From the NCBI GenBank assembly GCA_003024985.2, contig PXIH01S0011803.1: 11,289 nt of DNA; one strand, 5' to 3'. Positions 1-8,580 of this stretch are shown piece after piece. The position numbers were made by a program, and so were the translations under genes. The notes beneath the pieces were generated by a model. It had not been told where the DNA came from. It did no database searches and saw nothing but the letters and a program-made list of their open reading frames with translations. Within the stretch, counting starts at the first letter, position 1. Each line of letters begins with the position of its first letter. The DNA is from Euperipatoides rowelli. Taxonomy: Eukaryota > Onychophora > Udeonychophora > Euonychophora > Peripatopsidae.

Positions 1-162
1 AAAAATAAAAAGTATTTTGTATTTTGAGAAGATTGCAAATACAAAAGTATTTTGTATTTTAGATACTTTATTTTTGAAAGTATTTTGTATTTCAATACAT
101 TTTCGGGGAAGTATTTTGTATTGTATTTCACATACTTTTTTTGAGTATTTTGCCCATCCCTG
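1..162 (-). mobile_element. Terminal part of a hAT-like DNA transposon
   Basis: Read on the minus strand, the element starts at 162 with CAGGGATGGGCAAAATACT, which matches the common hAT terminal form CAGGG(A/T)TGGGCA. Behind it are about five irregular copies of AAGTATTTTGTATTT (near 11-25, 47-60, 79-92, 110-124 and a shortened one at 144-151), spaced roughly 30-36 bp apart. Subterminal repeats of this kind are typical transposase-binding regions of hAT elements. The other end lies left of the window. The adjoining 8 bp (163-170, TAGACATG) would be the target duplication. No transposase coding is visible. Superfamily assignment rests on the terminal motif only. Confidence 0.6.
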
Positions 163-254
163 TAGACATGTCACAAACTAAAATTAATTATCCCTGAATC
201 CACGAGAAAATGTAACAAAAATAAACTAGGTCTATTCTACAAAATTTAGATTGA
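163..254 (+). repeat. Dispersed repeat, copy 1 (interrupted by hAT-like element)
   Basis: This stretch aligns with 1966-2052. From 186 the two share AATTAT.CCTGAAT, then GAGAAAAT.TAAC and ATTCTACAAAAT. I count about ten mismatches over about 62 aligned bases plus a 6-base gap, roughly 84% identity. The homology begins immediately after the transposon terminus at 162, as expected if that element jumped into this repeat. The repeat family is not recognised. Confidence 0.6.
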
Positions 255-1095
255 CTAAAAAATAGCTAAAAGTTTATACTATTAAATAATTAACTAATTG
301 AATTTATTTTAGCTGACAATAAACTAAATTCTAAATTGCTACTCCCTGTCTAATGAAGAAGAAAAAAACTAATTAGGTGAAGGAAATAATTTCAACTATT
401 TTTTTTTTTTTTATTTCCAAGAGAACTAGACCTTCTTCACCTACAAGTGAGGTGGTGTTCAAGGTCCTGGTACAAATTAAAAGGAGTAAAATTAAAAACA
501 TGAGTAAATAGAAATTTTAAATAATGTATATAAGTAAATATTTTGTCATATATTAATTATACAATTAATAAGTTAATTGGTTTAGATTATTGATTATAAA
601 TCTACGACATCGTACCTGGAAATCTTTAGAATTAGGAAGTCTAGCCATAGAGAAGTGGCAAAATTTATGTTTGGAAGTAATTTGGAATTTACTGTGTCTG
701 AAAATTTACAACTAGGACTTGACCTTGCAGTGGTGGAAATTTTTATGGAATTTCAACTAAGGTACGATGTCACAGAGGAGCCAAAGTGTCACAGACTGAG
801 AGTTCAGAACATCACTTTCTCTAACAGAATAAGGAAAATTTAAGTATGATTAAAGAATTCTTTTTACAAATATAAAGTTCATTTTGCAAGTTAAACAGAA
901 TTTCAAATATATTACAGTCACCAAGCTGGTATCTCGGGGCCCACGGCAACCCTAGTCCTAGCCCTGGACCCGCTTCAATGGCCAAGTGCTGTAAACAAGA
1001 TTCAATTCATGAGGAAAAAAAAAGTTCTTAAAGCATATACAGTAACATCTTGTAGTTGGTAGCGCATCTAGGTCTGGTTCCTAATGGTCAGTATT
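255..1095. other. Non-coding A+T-rich stretch with two small inverted repeats
   Basis: No convincing gene is seen. There is an imperfect hairpin at 429-466 (GACCTT at one end, AAGGTC at the other, with CACCT/AGGTG inside). An 11-bp perfect inverted repeat, GACATCGTACC at 606-616 and its complement at 761-771, encloses a 62-codon open frame (655-843) that has no recognisable similarity. A short higher-GC patch lies at about 930-990. A pure T tract lies near 400-412. Confidence 0.5.
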
Positions 1096-1921
1096 TAGGG
1101 TTGCCACATGTTGAGCTGCTCAATGTAGGACAAGTTTACAACCAAAAACAAATTTGGAATAAGTTAAAGGTCAAATGTTACAGATTTTTTAATTTTTTTT
1201 TTACTAAAAACAAAATAGTTATTTACAATTCAATTTTTAAAATAATTGTCTTAGCTCCTCCCCCTTAAAACAACGTCCACTGTATACACTAAAGGGAGAT
1301 ATTTTGTGATGTCATAGACTAGAAATGAATACAGCTTGATATACTTAACTATAGAATATTTGCTATCTTTGTCAGCTTAAAGCTGGTAATCCTATGGACT
1401 AAGTTCTTAAATGCTTGTAAAAAATCAATCAAATTCATCCTTTTTGCTATTATGGTTTAATTTGTTTTTTTAAAAAATCAAAATGATCTTAAATACCATT
1501 TGAACATAGCTCTATTTACATAAATCATTACAAAGAAAACAGCTGTAGAGAGAATTTTGTCATCAAATTAATCTCAAACCCCCAAAAATGGGAAAGTTTC
1601 AATTTGTAATCTCAGACTGGATAGGAAGTCTTAATTTTATCTGTAATAACTTTTTTTTATGCATTTAAAAAAATTTTTTTTTTAGTACGGTAATTATCTT
1701 TGAAAATCAATAATGAAAAAATTTTTTAAAAATCTGTGACCTAGGATAAGATTTTTTTAGTTTTTTATGGAGGTTTTTTTTCTACCTGTTGACAGATTTC
1801 ATGATCTTTTTTTTTTTTTGCCGACGTTTTACTAAATAGGACAATTAAGCTTTCAAGTAGCACAATCATGTATTGTAATTATAGGACTGTCCTACCGAAA
1901 GTAGGGCATGTGGCAACCCTA
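1096..1921. mobile_element. Non-autonomous hAT-like element, 826 bp, with TIRs and TSD
   Basis: The terminal inverted repeats are a perfect 15 bp: TAGGGTTGCCACATG at 1096-1110 and its exact complement at 1907-1921. A second matched inverted block, GTAGGACA, lies at 1125-1132 and 1888-1895. Flanking 8-mers are TCAGTATT (1088-1095) and TCCGTATT (1922-1929), a target-site duplication with one mismatch. An 8-bp duplication together with a YAGGGTTGCCA terminus is characteristic of hAT elements. The interior is A+T-rich with long T tracts and no transposase frame, so the copy depends on an enzyme supplied elsewhere. The single TSD mismatch and lack of coding suggest it is not recent. Orientation is unknown. 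Confidence 0.8.
1164..1195 (+). repeat. 32-bp segment shared with window end (copy A)
   Basis: This segment matches 11258-11289 in the same orientation at 28 of 32 positions, beginning TTAAAGGTCAAAT. Copy A lies inside the 826-bp hAT-like element. Confidence 0.5.
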
Positions 1922-1965
1922 TCCGTATTCTTGTACAATATGACGTGTCTACAAGCAGCAATTGA

Positions 1966-2052
1966 TAGACACTTCACAAAGGGCAATTATTCCTGAATGT
2001 ATGAGAAAATATAACGGAAATAAACTATTCTACAAAATCCAGATTCACTATA
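1966..2052 (+). repeat. Dispersed repeat, copy 2 (uninterrupted)
   Basis: This is the partner of the copy at 163-254, about 84% identical by hand alignment with one 6-base gap. Here the sequence runs on upstream without a transposon end, so it acts as a paralogous empty site for the hAT-like insertion at 162/163. It lies 44 bp right of the 826-bp element. No coding potential is seen and the family is unknown. Confidence 0.6.
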
Positions 2053-2078
2053 ATATAGTGTTTGTACAATATATACTT

Positions 2079-2206
2079 TAGGCCTATATATAACCTACTG
2101 TGTGTGTGTATATATACACACATATATACTGTATAAATATATTGCAAGTTATATACTGTATAAATATATTGCAAGTTATATACTGTATATATATACAGTA
2201 GGCCTA
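2079..2206. repeat. TA/TG microsatellite with 27-bp tandem repeat, bounded by TAGGCCTA
   Basis: A short TG run (2099-2109) passes into TATATACACA-type sequence. It is followed by two identical 27-bp units (2124-2150 and 2151-2177, each beginning ATATACTGTATAAA) and a partial third from 2178. The block is bounded by the palindrome TAGGCCTA at 2079-2086 and 2199-2206. The sequence can fold on itself extensively and is expected to vary in length between individuals. Confidence 0.85.
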
Positions 2207-2760
2207 TTTCAAATTATGTTTTAGACAACCGGTACCCTACTGTATGTGTGTGTGAATGTTTAATTTTCCTACTACTTTAGACTCACTAGTTTTTGTTTAA
2301 ATACATTTAGAAGTGTGGATTTAAAATACAAAATTTTAACCTGTCCCATTTTTTAAATACAAAGTCTGACCTTCCATGCATTTAAAGTGCAAAATTCCTT
2401 CCTGAAGTTCTCCCCCTTCTAACCCCCCAAAAAAATTACAAAAAATAATAATATACTGTATATTTACAATTTATAGAGCTAAAGCAATCGTTTAACTTTA
2501 AACCCATCCTTTGTTGTAGTGTGTCAATCACAATGATATTTGACTATTTATTTCTTAATTATTTTTTTTTTTTACTAATTTTTAAAAACTTGGTGCTATA
2601 TCTTGGTGTGATTCCATCTTGAAGGTTTTCTCTCAAATAGTTAATGTGTTTTTGATTTCTTTTTTTTTTTTAACCTTGCTGAGTTAGAATTGTTTTATCA
2701 TGTTGACTGATTTATTTTAATTTCTGATTGTATTTAATTTTTTTCAATTGGATCTATTTT
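2207..2760. other. Non-coding A+T-rich stretch upstream of the IAP gene
   Basis: There are several homopolymer T and A tracts and no open frame of note. It is presumably either an intron in the 5' untranslated region or upstream flank of the IAP gene. No TATA-box/initiator combination could be defended. Confidence 0.4.
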
Positions 2761-2768
2761 TATTTCAG

Positions 2769-2994
2769 AAGTTCTGACCAATATGACCTGGTTACATTTC
2801 AACAAGATTGCTTCATTATTTCTTAATCTTAATGGATATACAAGAAGATAAACTAAATGTAAAAAAAACCCAAAAACTTCTAAATGTAAAAACAAAACAA
2901 TTTTGATCTTGAAAGAAAAAAACAACAAAAATAACTTTTTTTTAATTACCATAGTGAACTAGAAAAAAAAAAAAACTATTGTATTGTTCAAATT
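2769..2994 (+). promoter_or_regulatory. Candidate 5' UTR exon of the IAP gene
   Basis: A plausible 3' splice site ends at 2768: a T-rich tract followed by TTTATTTCAG. From 2769 to the start codon no splice donor is needed, so this could be the 5' untranslated part of coding exon 1. An in-frame TAA at 2932-2934 proves that the segment does not extend the IAP frame. It contains an upstream ATG at 2783 that opens a 22-codon frame closing well before 2995. The A-rich sequence just before the start is unstructured. RNA evidence is needed to decide where the transcript actually begins. Confidence 0.35.
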
Positions 2995-3976
2995 ATGAAT
3001 TTGGTTACTGGATGTCCTGAAAAGTCTATGAATTTGGAGAAAAATCGCTTGCTTACTTTCAGTAGGTGGCCAAGTTCAGCACCAATTAATCCAGAGCGTC
3101 TTGCTAGAGCAGGCTTCTACTATAATGGAAATAAATTAGAAGTAAGCTGTTTCAGTTGTAGTGGAAAAATTTCAGACTGGTTCTATGGTGACCAAGCTTT
3201 TGAAAAACATCGGAGAACTTTTCCCAATTGCAAATTCGTATTAGGCAAATCAAATAATGAACCTTTCATATCTTCTCTTGGTAGAAGTTCTTTTCATGAT
3301 GTTAAAAACATTGAACAGAGACCTAGTATTAGGATTGTTCCTAAACCATTAACGGCACCTAAAAACGGTGTCACTTTCCAATCTTCTTACATAACTCCCG
3401 AGTACAATCATGGTAACAAGAATCTGCCTTTAAATAGAACTACAAATTTCATTCATTGTTCATCAAATGAATTCTCTAATACAGATAGTCCTGTTAATCA
3501 GCAGCACCTTAGAGAAATTGATAGGCTTGCAACGTTTGCTAATTGGACAGTTCCATTCATTGATAAGCATCAGTTAGCTGCAGCTGGCTTTCTTTATTTT
3601 GGATGTGAAGATAAGGTCCAATGTGCCTTTTGTGGTGGAATTCTCGGAATATGGGAACCCAATGATATTCCAATAGACGAACATAGAAAACATTTCCCTC
3701 ATTGCCGTTTTGTTCAAGGTATGGATGTAGGAAATATTCCAATACAGGAACCTAGTACAAATCAACGAAGAGGTGAGTCTGTTCAGAACTCATCGGAACC
3801 AAGGGTACATGATGAGACGGGAACCGTTCCCTTTGAACAGTTAGGAATTGTTTCTAATATCCCTAAACACCCTCAGCTTTCAACTTTAGAAAGGCGACTG
3901 GCAACATTTTCTAATTGGCCGCAAGATTGTAGACAAACACCAAAACAACTTGCTGAAGCAGGATTTGTTTATGCAG
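2995..3976 (+). CDS. Inhibitor of apoptosis protein (IAP, BIRC2/3/XIAP type), coding exon 1
   Basis: This exon encodes residues 1-327 and the first base of codon 328. IAPs bind and restrain caspases and caspase antagonists in the cytosol, usually as RING ubiquitin ligases. BIR1 covers residues about 18-84 with zinc ligands C52, C55, H72, C79. BIR2 covers about 177-242 with C210, C213, H230, C237. Both have the exact CX2CX16HX6C spacing. BIR3 starts near residue 301 (RLATFSNWP) and is cut by the intron after AGFVYA. The long linkers (85-176 and 243-300) are polar and low-complexity. The start at 2995 is the first in-frame ATG after a TAA at 2932; M12 is an alternative, and either leaves BIR1 whole. 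The donor is GCAG|GTAACT. Reading on instead would stop at 3988-3990 inside BIR3, so splicing is needed. Three BIRs fit the cIAP/XIAP/DIAP2-like group; the exact orthologue cannot be assigned without the 3' exons. Confidence 0.93.
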
Positions 3977-4069
3977 GTAACTCCCTTTGAATGTTCTCTT
4001 TTATTTTACTTTATTTACTACATTAGTAATAGCATAAACTATGAGATAAAATTTGATCAAAAGATTATT

Positions 4070-4111
4070 CAAAATTGGCAAGTTTTGTTTCAAAATTGGC
4101 AAGTTTTGTTT
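4070..4111. repeat. Perfect 21-bp tandem duplication
   Basis: Two identical 21-bp units, each beginning CAAAATTGGCAAG, lie at 4070-4090 and 4091-4111. The period is divisible by three, so one frame shows a repeated seven-residue peptide, but nothing else suggests coding. It lies about 90 bp left of the MITE at 4201. Confidence 0.9.
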
Positions 4112-4200
4112 CAAGTCAATATAGTTTAAAGCTGTTCAAAAATATTGATAATTCAGTTATTTGGCATAAAAACATACTACATCATATTGGTTATTCTTTT

Positions 4201-4434
4201 GGTCAAGTTCCGTTATCTGCCCACCAAAATGCTGACTGTAGTAAGTTGAAATTAGCTAGATCGGTGCTCAGCAAAAGATTATTTCACCTCCAGATTATCC
4301 TAGGGTGGTTAGGACGGTAAAGAAAATATATTAAAAACGGCGAGAAAAAATAGTAATTCCTCATGCTACTACGTTTTAGTCTTCGTGCGACTCCTAACAT
4401 TAATTACGTTGGTGGGCAGATATGGAACCTGACC
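4201..4434. mobile_element. 234-bp MITE with 26-bp TIRs and perfect 8-bp TSD
   Basis: The ends are inverted copies of about 26 bp. The left begins GGTCAAGTTCC, the complement of the right begins GGTCAGGTTCC, and both continue into a shared ATCTGCCCACCAA with one single-base indel. The 8-mer ATTCTTTT occurs directly outside both ends (4193-4200 and 4435-4442), a perfect target-site duplication. There is no transposase frame. An 8-bp duplication fits hAT, Merlin or MULE elements. The GG terminus leans to Merlin or an atypical hAT, but the superfamily is not settled. The intact duplication suggests this insertion is younger than the neighbouring ones. Confidence 0.85.
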
Positions 4435-4442
4435 ATTCTTTT

Positions 4443-4773
4443 TTTGCATAGATTTTAATTTAAAACTGTAGGCTATTAGTATTTTTAGACAATCTCATTT
4501 AAAAAATGCAATGATCATATGGCAATGTCAGAAATTAGGTAATTTGAGATGCTTGCATAAATAGCCCTATCTAAGATTATAAAGATGTTGATTGTCCACA
4601 AGCAAAAGAATGCAGGCATACAAAAATGTCAGTAATATGGCTATTTTGACTGCTCTTGTGTTATTCTAAATCTTGACATAGGACACATTGCAGTATCCAC
4701 AATAACAAATAAAATTATATATTATGAGGATCGGGGTTATTGTTTTATTTTATTTCTGTTGTTGATTAATACC
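4443..4773. other. Intronic spacer between two MITEs
   Basis: A+T-rich sequence without open frames or clear repeats. I see no structure here beyond short T tracts. Confidence 0.4.
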
Positions 4774-4920
4774 TTCAGGCGATGTCTGAGTTAAACCCAA
4801 GATATAGTTATTTTCTTAATACAGCATTTTCGTGGACGCAAACTCATAAACGGTTGTCTTAAAGTGATGTGGCAGGTCACTGAATCTAATTATCGCTTGG
4901 GTTATTCAAACTCGCCTGAA
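4774..4920. mobile_element. MITE of about 145 bp with imperfect TIRs, hAT-like ends
   Basis: The ends are inverted repeats of about 35 bp. The left starts TTCAGGCGATG, the complement of the right starts TTCAGGCGAG, and both then share AACCCAAG followed by a GATA-containing block. If the real terminus is CAGGCGA (4776-4918), it has the usual hAT-type CAGG start. The flanking 8-mers AATACCTT and AATGTACT match at only five of eight positions, so the target duplication is unclear or eroded. No coding sequence is present. Confidence 0.65.
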
Positions 4921-5253
4921 TGTACTAATTAATTATTCAATTAATTATATTTTGTTAATTTACATGCATGCTTTCTTTAAAGTATAAAAGTTAGCATGCA
5001 TCTAAATATTTTGTCTTGGCNNGCATATTGGAAAGGCTTTGCCTTTCCAGCGAGCTATCTGTTGTTTATTTATTTCACCTGTTATGTAACTTGCTTAAGC
5101 TGGGAAGGCAGAGCCTTCCAGGAGCCAGACCCCCTGATGCCATGTGAGTGGTCATTCATAGATAGGGGTTTTACGTTCTTTTATGTTATTTTCATCTGTT
5201 CAGCCAATAAAAGTGTTTCTTAGTAACCAGTCTTTGTTTACTTCAGTCATCCA
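4921..5253 (+). mobile_element. Possible solo LTR
   Basis: The segment has the order expected of a retrotransposon LTR. A TATA box (TATAAAAG, 4983-4990) is followed about 220 bp later by AATAAA (5206-5211) and then a T-rich tail ending in CATCCA. Between them is a locally higher-GC tract with two hairpins: TGGAAAGGC/GCCTTTCCA at 5029-5049, with a 3-base loop, and GGAAGGC/GCCTTCC at 5103-5119. Two Ns at 5021-5022 interrupt it. No primer-binding site follows and no second copy is present. A shorter unit starting TGTTATG at 5080, flanked by TTTCACC on both sides (5073-5079, 5255-5261), is an alternative. Boundaries are uncertain. Confidence 0.35.
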
Positions 5254-5261
5254 GTTTCACC

Positions 5262-6063
5262 ACGATATAGCGAAATCAGCCAGTGAATTCGTTATAATAT
5301 GTATAGTTACACAGGCATATAACTAAGAAATAAATTTAGCAATTTAAAATTTTGTGCAATACAATTTTGAGTTTAAAATTGAACCTGCTTGTGTCTCCAA
5401 GTTTAATTATACTGTATATACCGGTAGGCCTATATATTTTTTAAAGTTGGAATTTTTTTTTTTTTTATATCAGTTGGCATTTAAATAAAATTTTGAGAAT
5501 TCTTTTGAGTTTTAAAGGTGAATAAACCCTTGGATTTTTTTTTTTTTAAATTTATCTTTTTTTAAGTGAATGGAAAGTAGATTTCTTAATCCATGTTTTT
5601 TTAAAATCTATAGCTGGCTTAAACAATTTTTCAGTTGTATTGCATCCAGCTAACCCACAAAATATTTGGTCTATTCAATTAGCCTACTCATTTGGTAATT
5701 TTCGGCTTAACGTAATTGAATGTTTAACATTTTTTTTTAATGATATCACTGAACAACAAAATTTAAGTTCAAAATTTTTTTGCACGAGATAGGCCTATAT
5801 CATTTCTTATCAGTTGAGGTGCTGAATTCAAATCAGACCTTAATTTTTTTTGTGGCATCCACAGCTTTTTCAATAATTAGGCATAACGTTTCTACAAAAT
5901 TATAAAATCATACTATAGCAAAAACACCACTTTTAAAAAATTCAATTGGTTGGTAATTTTTCATAAATACCGTACCTTTAATATATTAAAAAACAAAGAA
6001 TAACATAATGATACAATTTTAAACTAGTTTATGAAGTTAACTAATGGATAGAGTCACTTTATT
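5262..6063. other. Intronic A+T-rich stretch with TAGGCCTA motifs
   Basis: No gene is seen. The 8-bp palindrome TAGGCCTA occurs at 5425-5432 (next to ACTGTATATACCGG) and 5790-5797. Otherwise there are T tracts and no recognisable element. Confidence 0.4.
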
Positions 6064-6920
6064 TTACACCGTTTAGATTACCTTCTGTGCTCCTGTAGGG
6101 TATTCCACATGTGTCCAGCAGTAATCTATAACATGTTTGGTTTCCACCTCCCCTAATAACTTTTTTCTATTTTGGTAATGTCTTGGTGAAAACATTCACC
6201 ATGATCATCACTCACCAGTCAGGTTTAGAGGGAAATAGTCTAAGTGTGAATGCAGCAAGTGAGTTTTGAGAGACATGTTGCATCCAAGATTTCTTTAGTT
6301 TTCAACAGTTTCCACTAATTCTTGATAAATTTTTGATTTGTTATTGAAAAAAAAAAAGTTCACCACTTTTGAAAGATAGCCATGCTTCTAATTGTAGTCT
6401 ACTTTAGTCAATGCTCTGTCAAACTCATTATCTTTCATCAGTTTCCTAATTTGAAAGCCAACAGATATATCCTTTTTTATTTTTGTGATCGGAGTAATGG
6501 AACCCTTCTCCATCTTTATCATGTGTTCATACAAAGTTTTTATTGAATCATAGCTTTATATGAAGTGGAGACCAAATTTTAGATCCTTAACGAATAGGTT
6601 ATGCGTGACATTTTTTTTCTCCTTGTACAATTTCACATGAGAGGGATAATCCTTACTATCATAGAGTATATCGACAATCCCATTAACACATTAAGCAACA
6701 GTATTTCATGTAGGCTACTCACTTTGTAAACCCATAAGAATACCAATCGCTTTGAAATGCTCACATATTTGTTACTTGTGGTCATTATAGTGCACCTTTT
6801 CTGAGAACAGTCTAATGTTGTTGTACATTTCTTTCATATGCACTGCATGGCTGTTTGGTATTTATAAACACATAACAATTCAACACTTCTTTGCAGATTC
6901 AAACATTCCAAGCAACTACA
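6064..6920 (-). pseudogene. Decayed transposon-type coding region, uncharacterised repeated arthropod family
   Basis: No long frame survives, but moving between the three minus-strand frames gives an ordered series of peptides. They include VHMKEMYNNI (about 6840), ICEHFKAIGILMGLQS (6721-6768), MKYCCLMC then stop then WDCR (about 6667-6705), VGFQIRKLMKDNEF (about 6420-6460), GCNMSLKTHLLHSHLDYF (about 6230-6285), SDDHGECFHQDI (about 6177-6212) and finally DYCWT (about 6115). I recognise this order from a large family of hypothetical proteins repeated in spider, aphid, tick and similar genomes. The conserved end has the pattern SDEHGERFHQD followed by DYCWTL. The copy has several frameshifts and at least five stops, so it is long dead. 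The family's enzymatic role and transposon superfamily are unknown to me. It lies antisense inside the IAP intron. Confidence 0.75.
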
Positions 6921-6949
6921 ATTGATTCTGAGATGACTGCTGTGCAGGT

Positions 6950-8580
6950 AAAAGCAGATAGCAATCAGTTTTGTATATATTAAAACTTAGATTTTCGCAA
7001 CAAATTTATTGCTACTCTGTTGGTTAATTATAATGACCAATTCATAAAATTTATTCAGGCTAATACCTTAACCAGATTGATTAAATTTATTTTTTGTATT
7101 GGAAGAAATATATAATTAATTACCATAGTGTCAAGTTTGGAAAACCAGATCTTAGAAATTAATGAAAAAGCATGTCTCATGCAGCAAGTCAAAATGAAAT
7201 TTGGGATGGTTTATGACATCTAAACATGTTACTTTAAGATAATAAAGGAATGTTTACTAAGCTTTTAGATAGGGTCATAATACATCAAATAGGATGTTAA
7301 CATGTTAATATGTGACTGGGCTGCGGATGAGTAGCCTACTCTTGGTTTGAAGGATATATAAAATTCAATATATCACATAAAATACCCATTATGAACATAG
7401 AATGATAAAATTGCAATATATTCCAATGAAAAGAATCATAATGATCATGGAACAATATACTGTACATGTACATTTAATATTGTGGTGCCCAGTTTTGAGA
7501 TGATATTAGGATGTTAATTCATAAATAAGACTAAATAAATAAAATTTTAATTAATTTTTTCTCAAAATCTGAAGGTGCTAGAAAAAAACGAATTTTACCA
7601 TCATTTTCAGCACATCAAAATACATTAGGTGCACCCCATGAAATGAAAAAAAAAATTTTCACTGAACTTTTTCAGTGATTTGTTGCAATAGAGCAAATAG
7701 GCTAATAGGTTTTTTTTTATTTTAGTAGACTATAATTGATTCACAGAAAGTATATGACAAGCAGGCTTTGTTACAGAAGGCTACATCATGCAAATTTTAC
7801 AAATCAACAAAATACATTTCAAAACAACTCAAGAAAACCATTATATTATCCCTAATAAATACTTCTGCAAACCTTTTAAAACTCTAAATTCCGTACCGTA
7901 CAGTCATTGTCATATAGCCTACTGTACATGAATAGGAATTATATTCCATCAATAAACTTCATTTTGTTTTCTTTACATGTAATATTGCTTTTTAATATAT
8001 TAAATATTTTGATAAGTTTATTTATTTTATGTTCATGAAATTGCTAAAGAAGTAATGCCTATAATGTGATGGAAGTTTAAAACTAGTCTCATTGCTAGAA
8101 AATAAAGGCAAGACAAGTTAGCTATTATATTTTTTCTTATTTTACACAGGATTTGACTCAACAATTTGGAAATGGTAAATAATTCTGTTCACATAATATT
8201 TACTATTTTAGACTAGATACAGTCAATTATTTAAAAATTAAATATTTCAGCACGGCTCATTTTGTTTTAAACTTTTTTGAGCTAATGAAATGTCAAAAGA
8301 CGTTCTAGCAAGTTAATGTTATAAAATGTTACACACTTGAATAAAAGATTTAAAGTTTAGCCTACAATGTTTTTTACATACTGTACATAGGCCTAGCTTA
8401 TTTATGCGGAGATAGGCTACTTTTCTCCTTGTATAACAATGATATGGCTGAAATTACTGTTACTTATTAACTCATTTATTAATAGCTTACAGTGATTTTC
8501 TTTTCATCTAAATGAGAAGTTTTTAATACCCTTGATAATAATTCTGATATTATTTTCAACCATTTATCATAGGCTACATA
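6950..8580. other. Intronic A+T-rich stretch, no gene
   Basis: This holds short motifs only: a hairpin TCACTGA/TCAGTGA at about 7659-7678, an imperfect palindrome around ACTGTACATGTACA (about 7450-7482), TAGGCCTA at 8388-8395 and several TAGCCTA variants. No exon-like frame continuous with the IAP was found. Possible splice signals near 8149/8175 are discussed among the rejected items. Confidence 0.45.

Noticed and set aside
655-843. 62-codon open frame starting GTG (first ATG at 667)
   Set aside because: It has no recognisable domain, no splice context and no Kozak-like start. In A+T-rich DNA a frame of this length can occur by chance.
1056-1268. 70-codon open frame
   Set aside because: It crosses the left end of the 826-bp transposable element and ends in a low-complexity FFNFFF-type stretch, so it is not a host gene.
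2734-2952. 72-codon minus-strand frame upstream of the IAP
   Set aside because: Lysine- and phenylalanine-rich translation of A/T tracts with no recognisable motif.
3557-3765. Minus-strand open frames of 61 and 63 codons opposite BIR2
   Set aside because: They are antisense shadows of a well-supported coding exon.
4075-4320. 81-codon open frame in intron 1
   Set aside because: It is built from the 21-bp tandem duplication and part of the MITE at 4201, and has no similarity to IAP sequence.
4996-5223. 75-codon open frame spanning the N bases
   Set aside because: It runs through two hairpins and AATAAA of the LTR-like unit and contains an unknown residue at the Ns. It is better explained as non-coding.
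2942-7130. Shared TAATTACCATAGTG at 2943-2956 and 7117-7130
   Set aside because: The match is only about 14-15 bases with unrelated flanks. It is probably coincidence or a common A+T-rich word.
8150-8174. 25-nt microexon with good acceptor (TTATTTTACACAG) and GTAAAT donor
   Set aside because: Inclusion between the two coding exons shifts the frame and produces a stop immediately after the start of exon 2, while direct joining rebuilds a perfect BIR.
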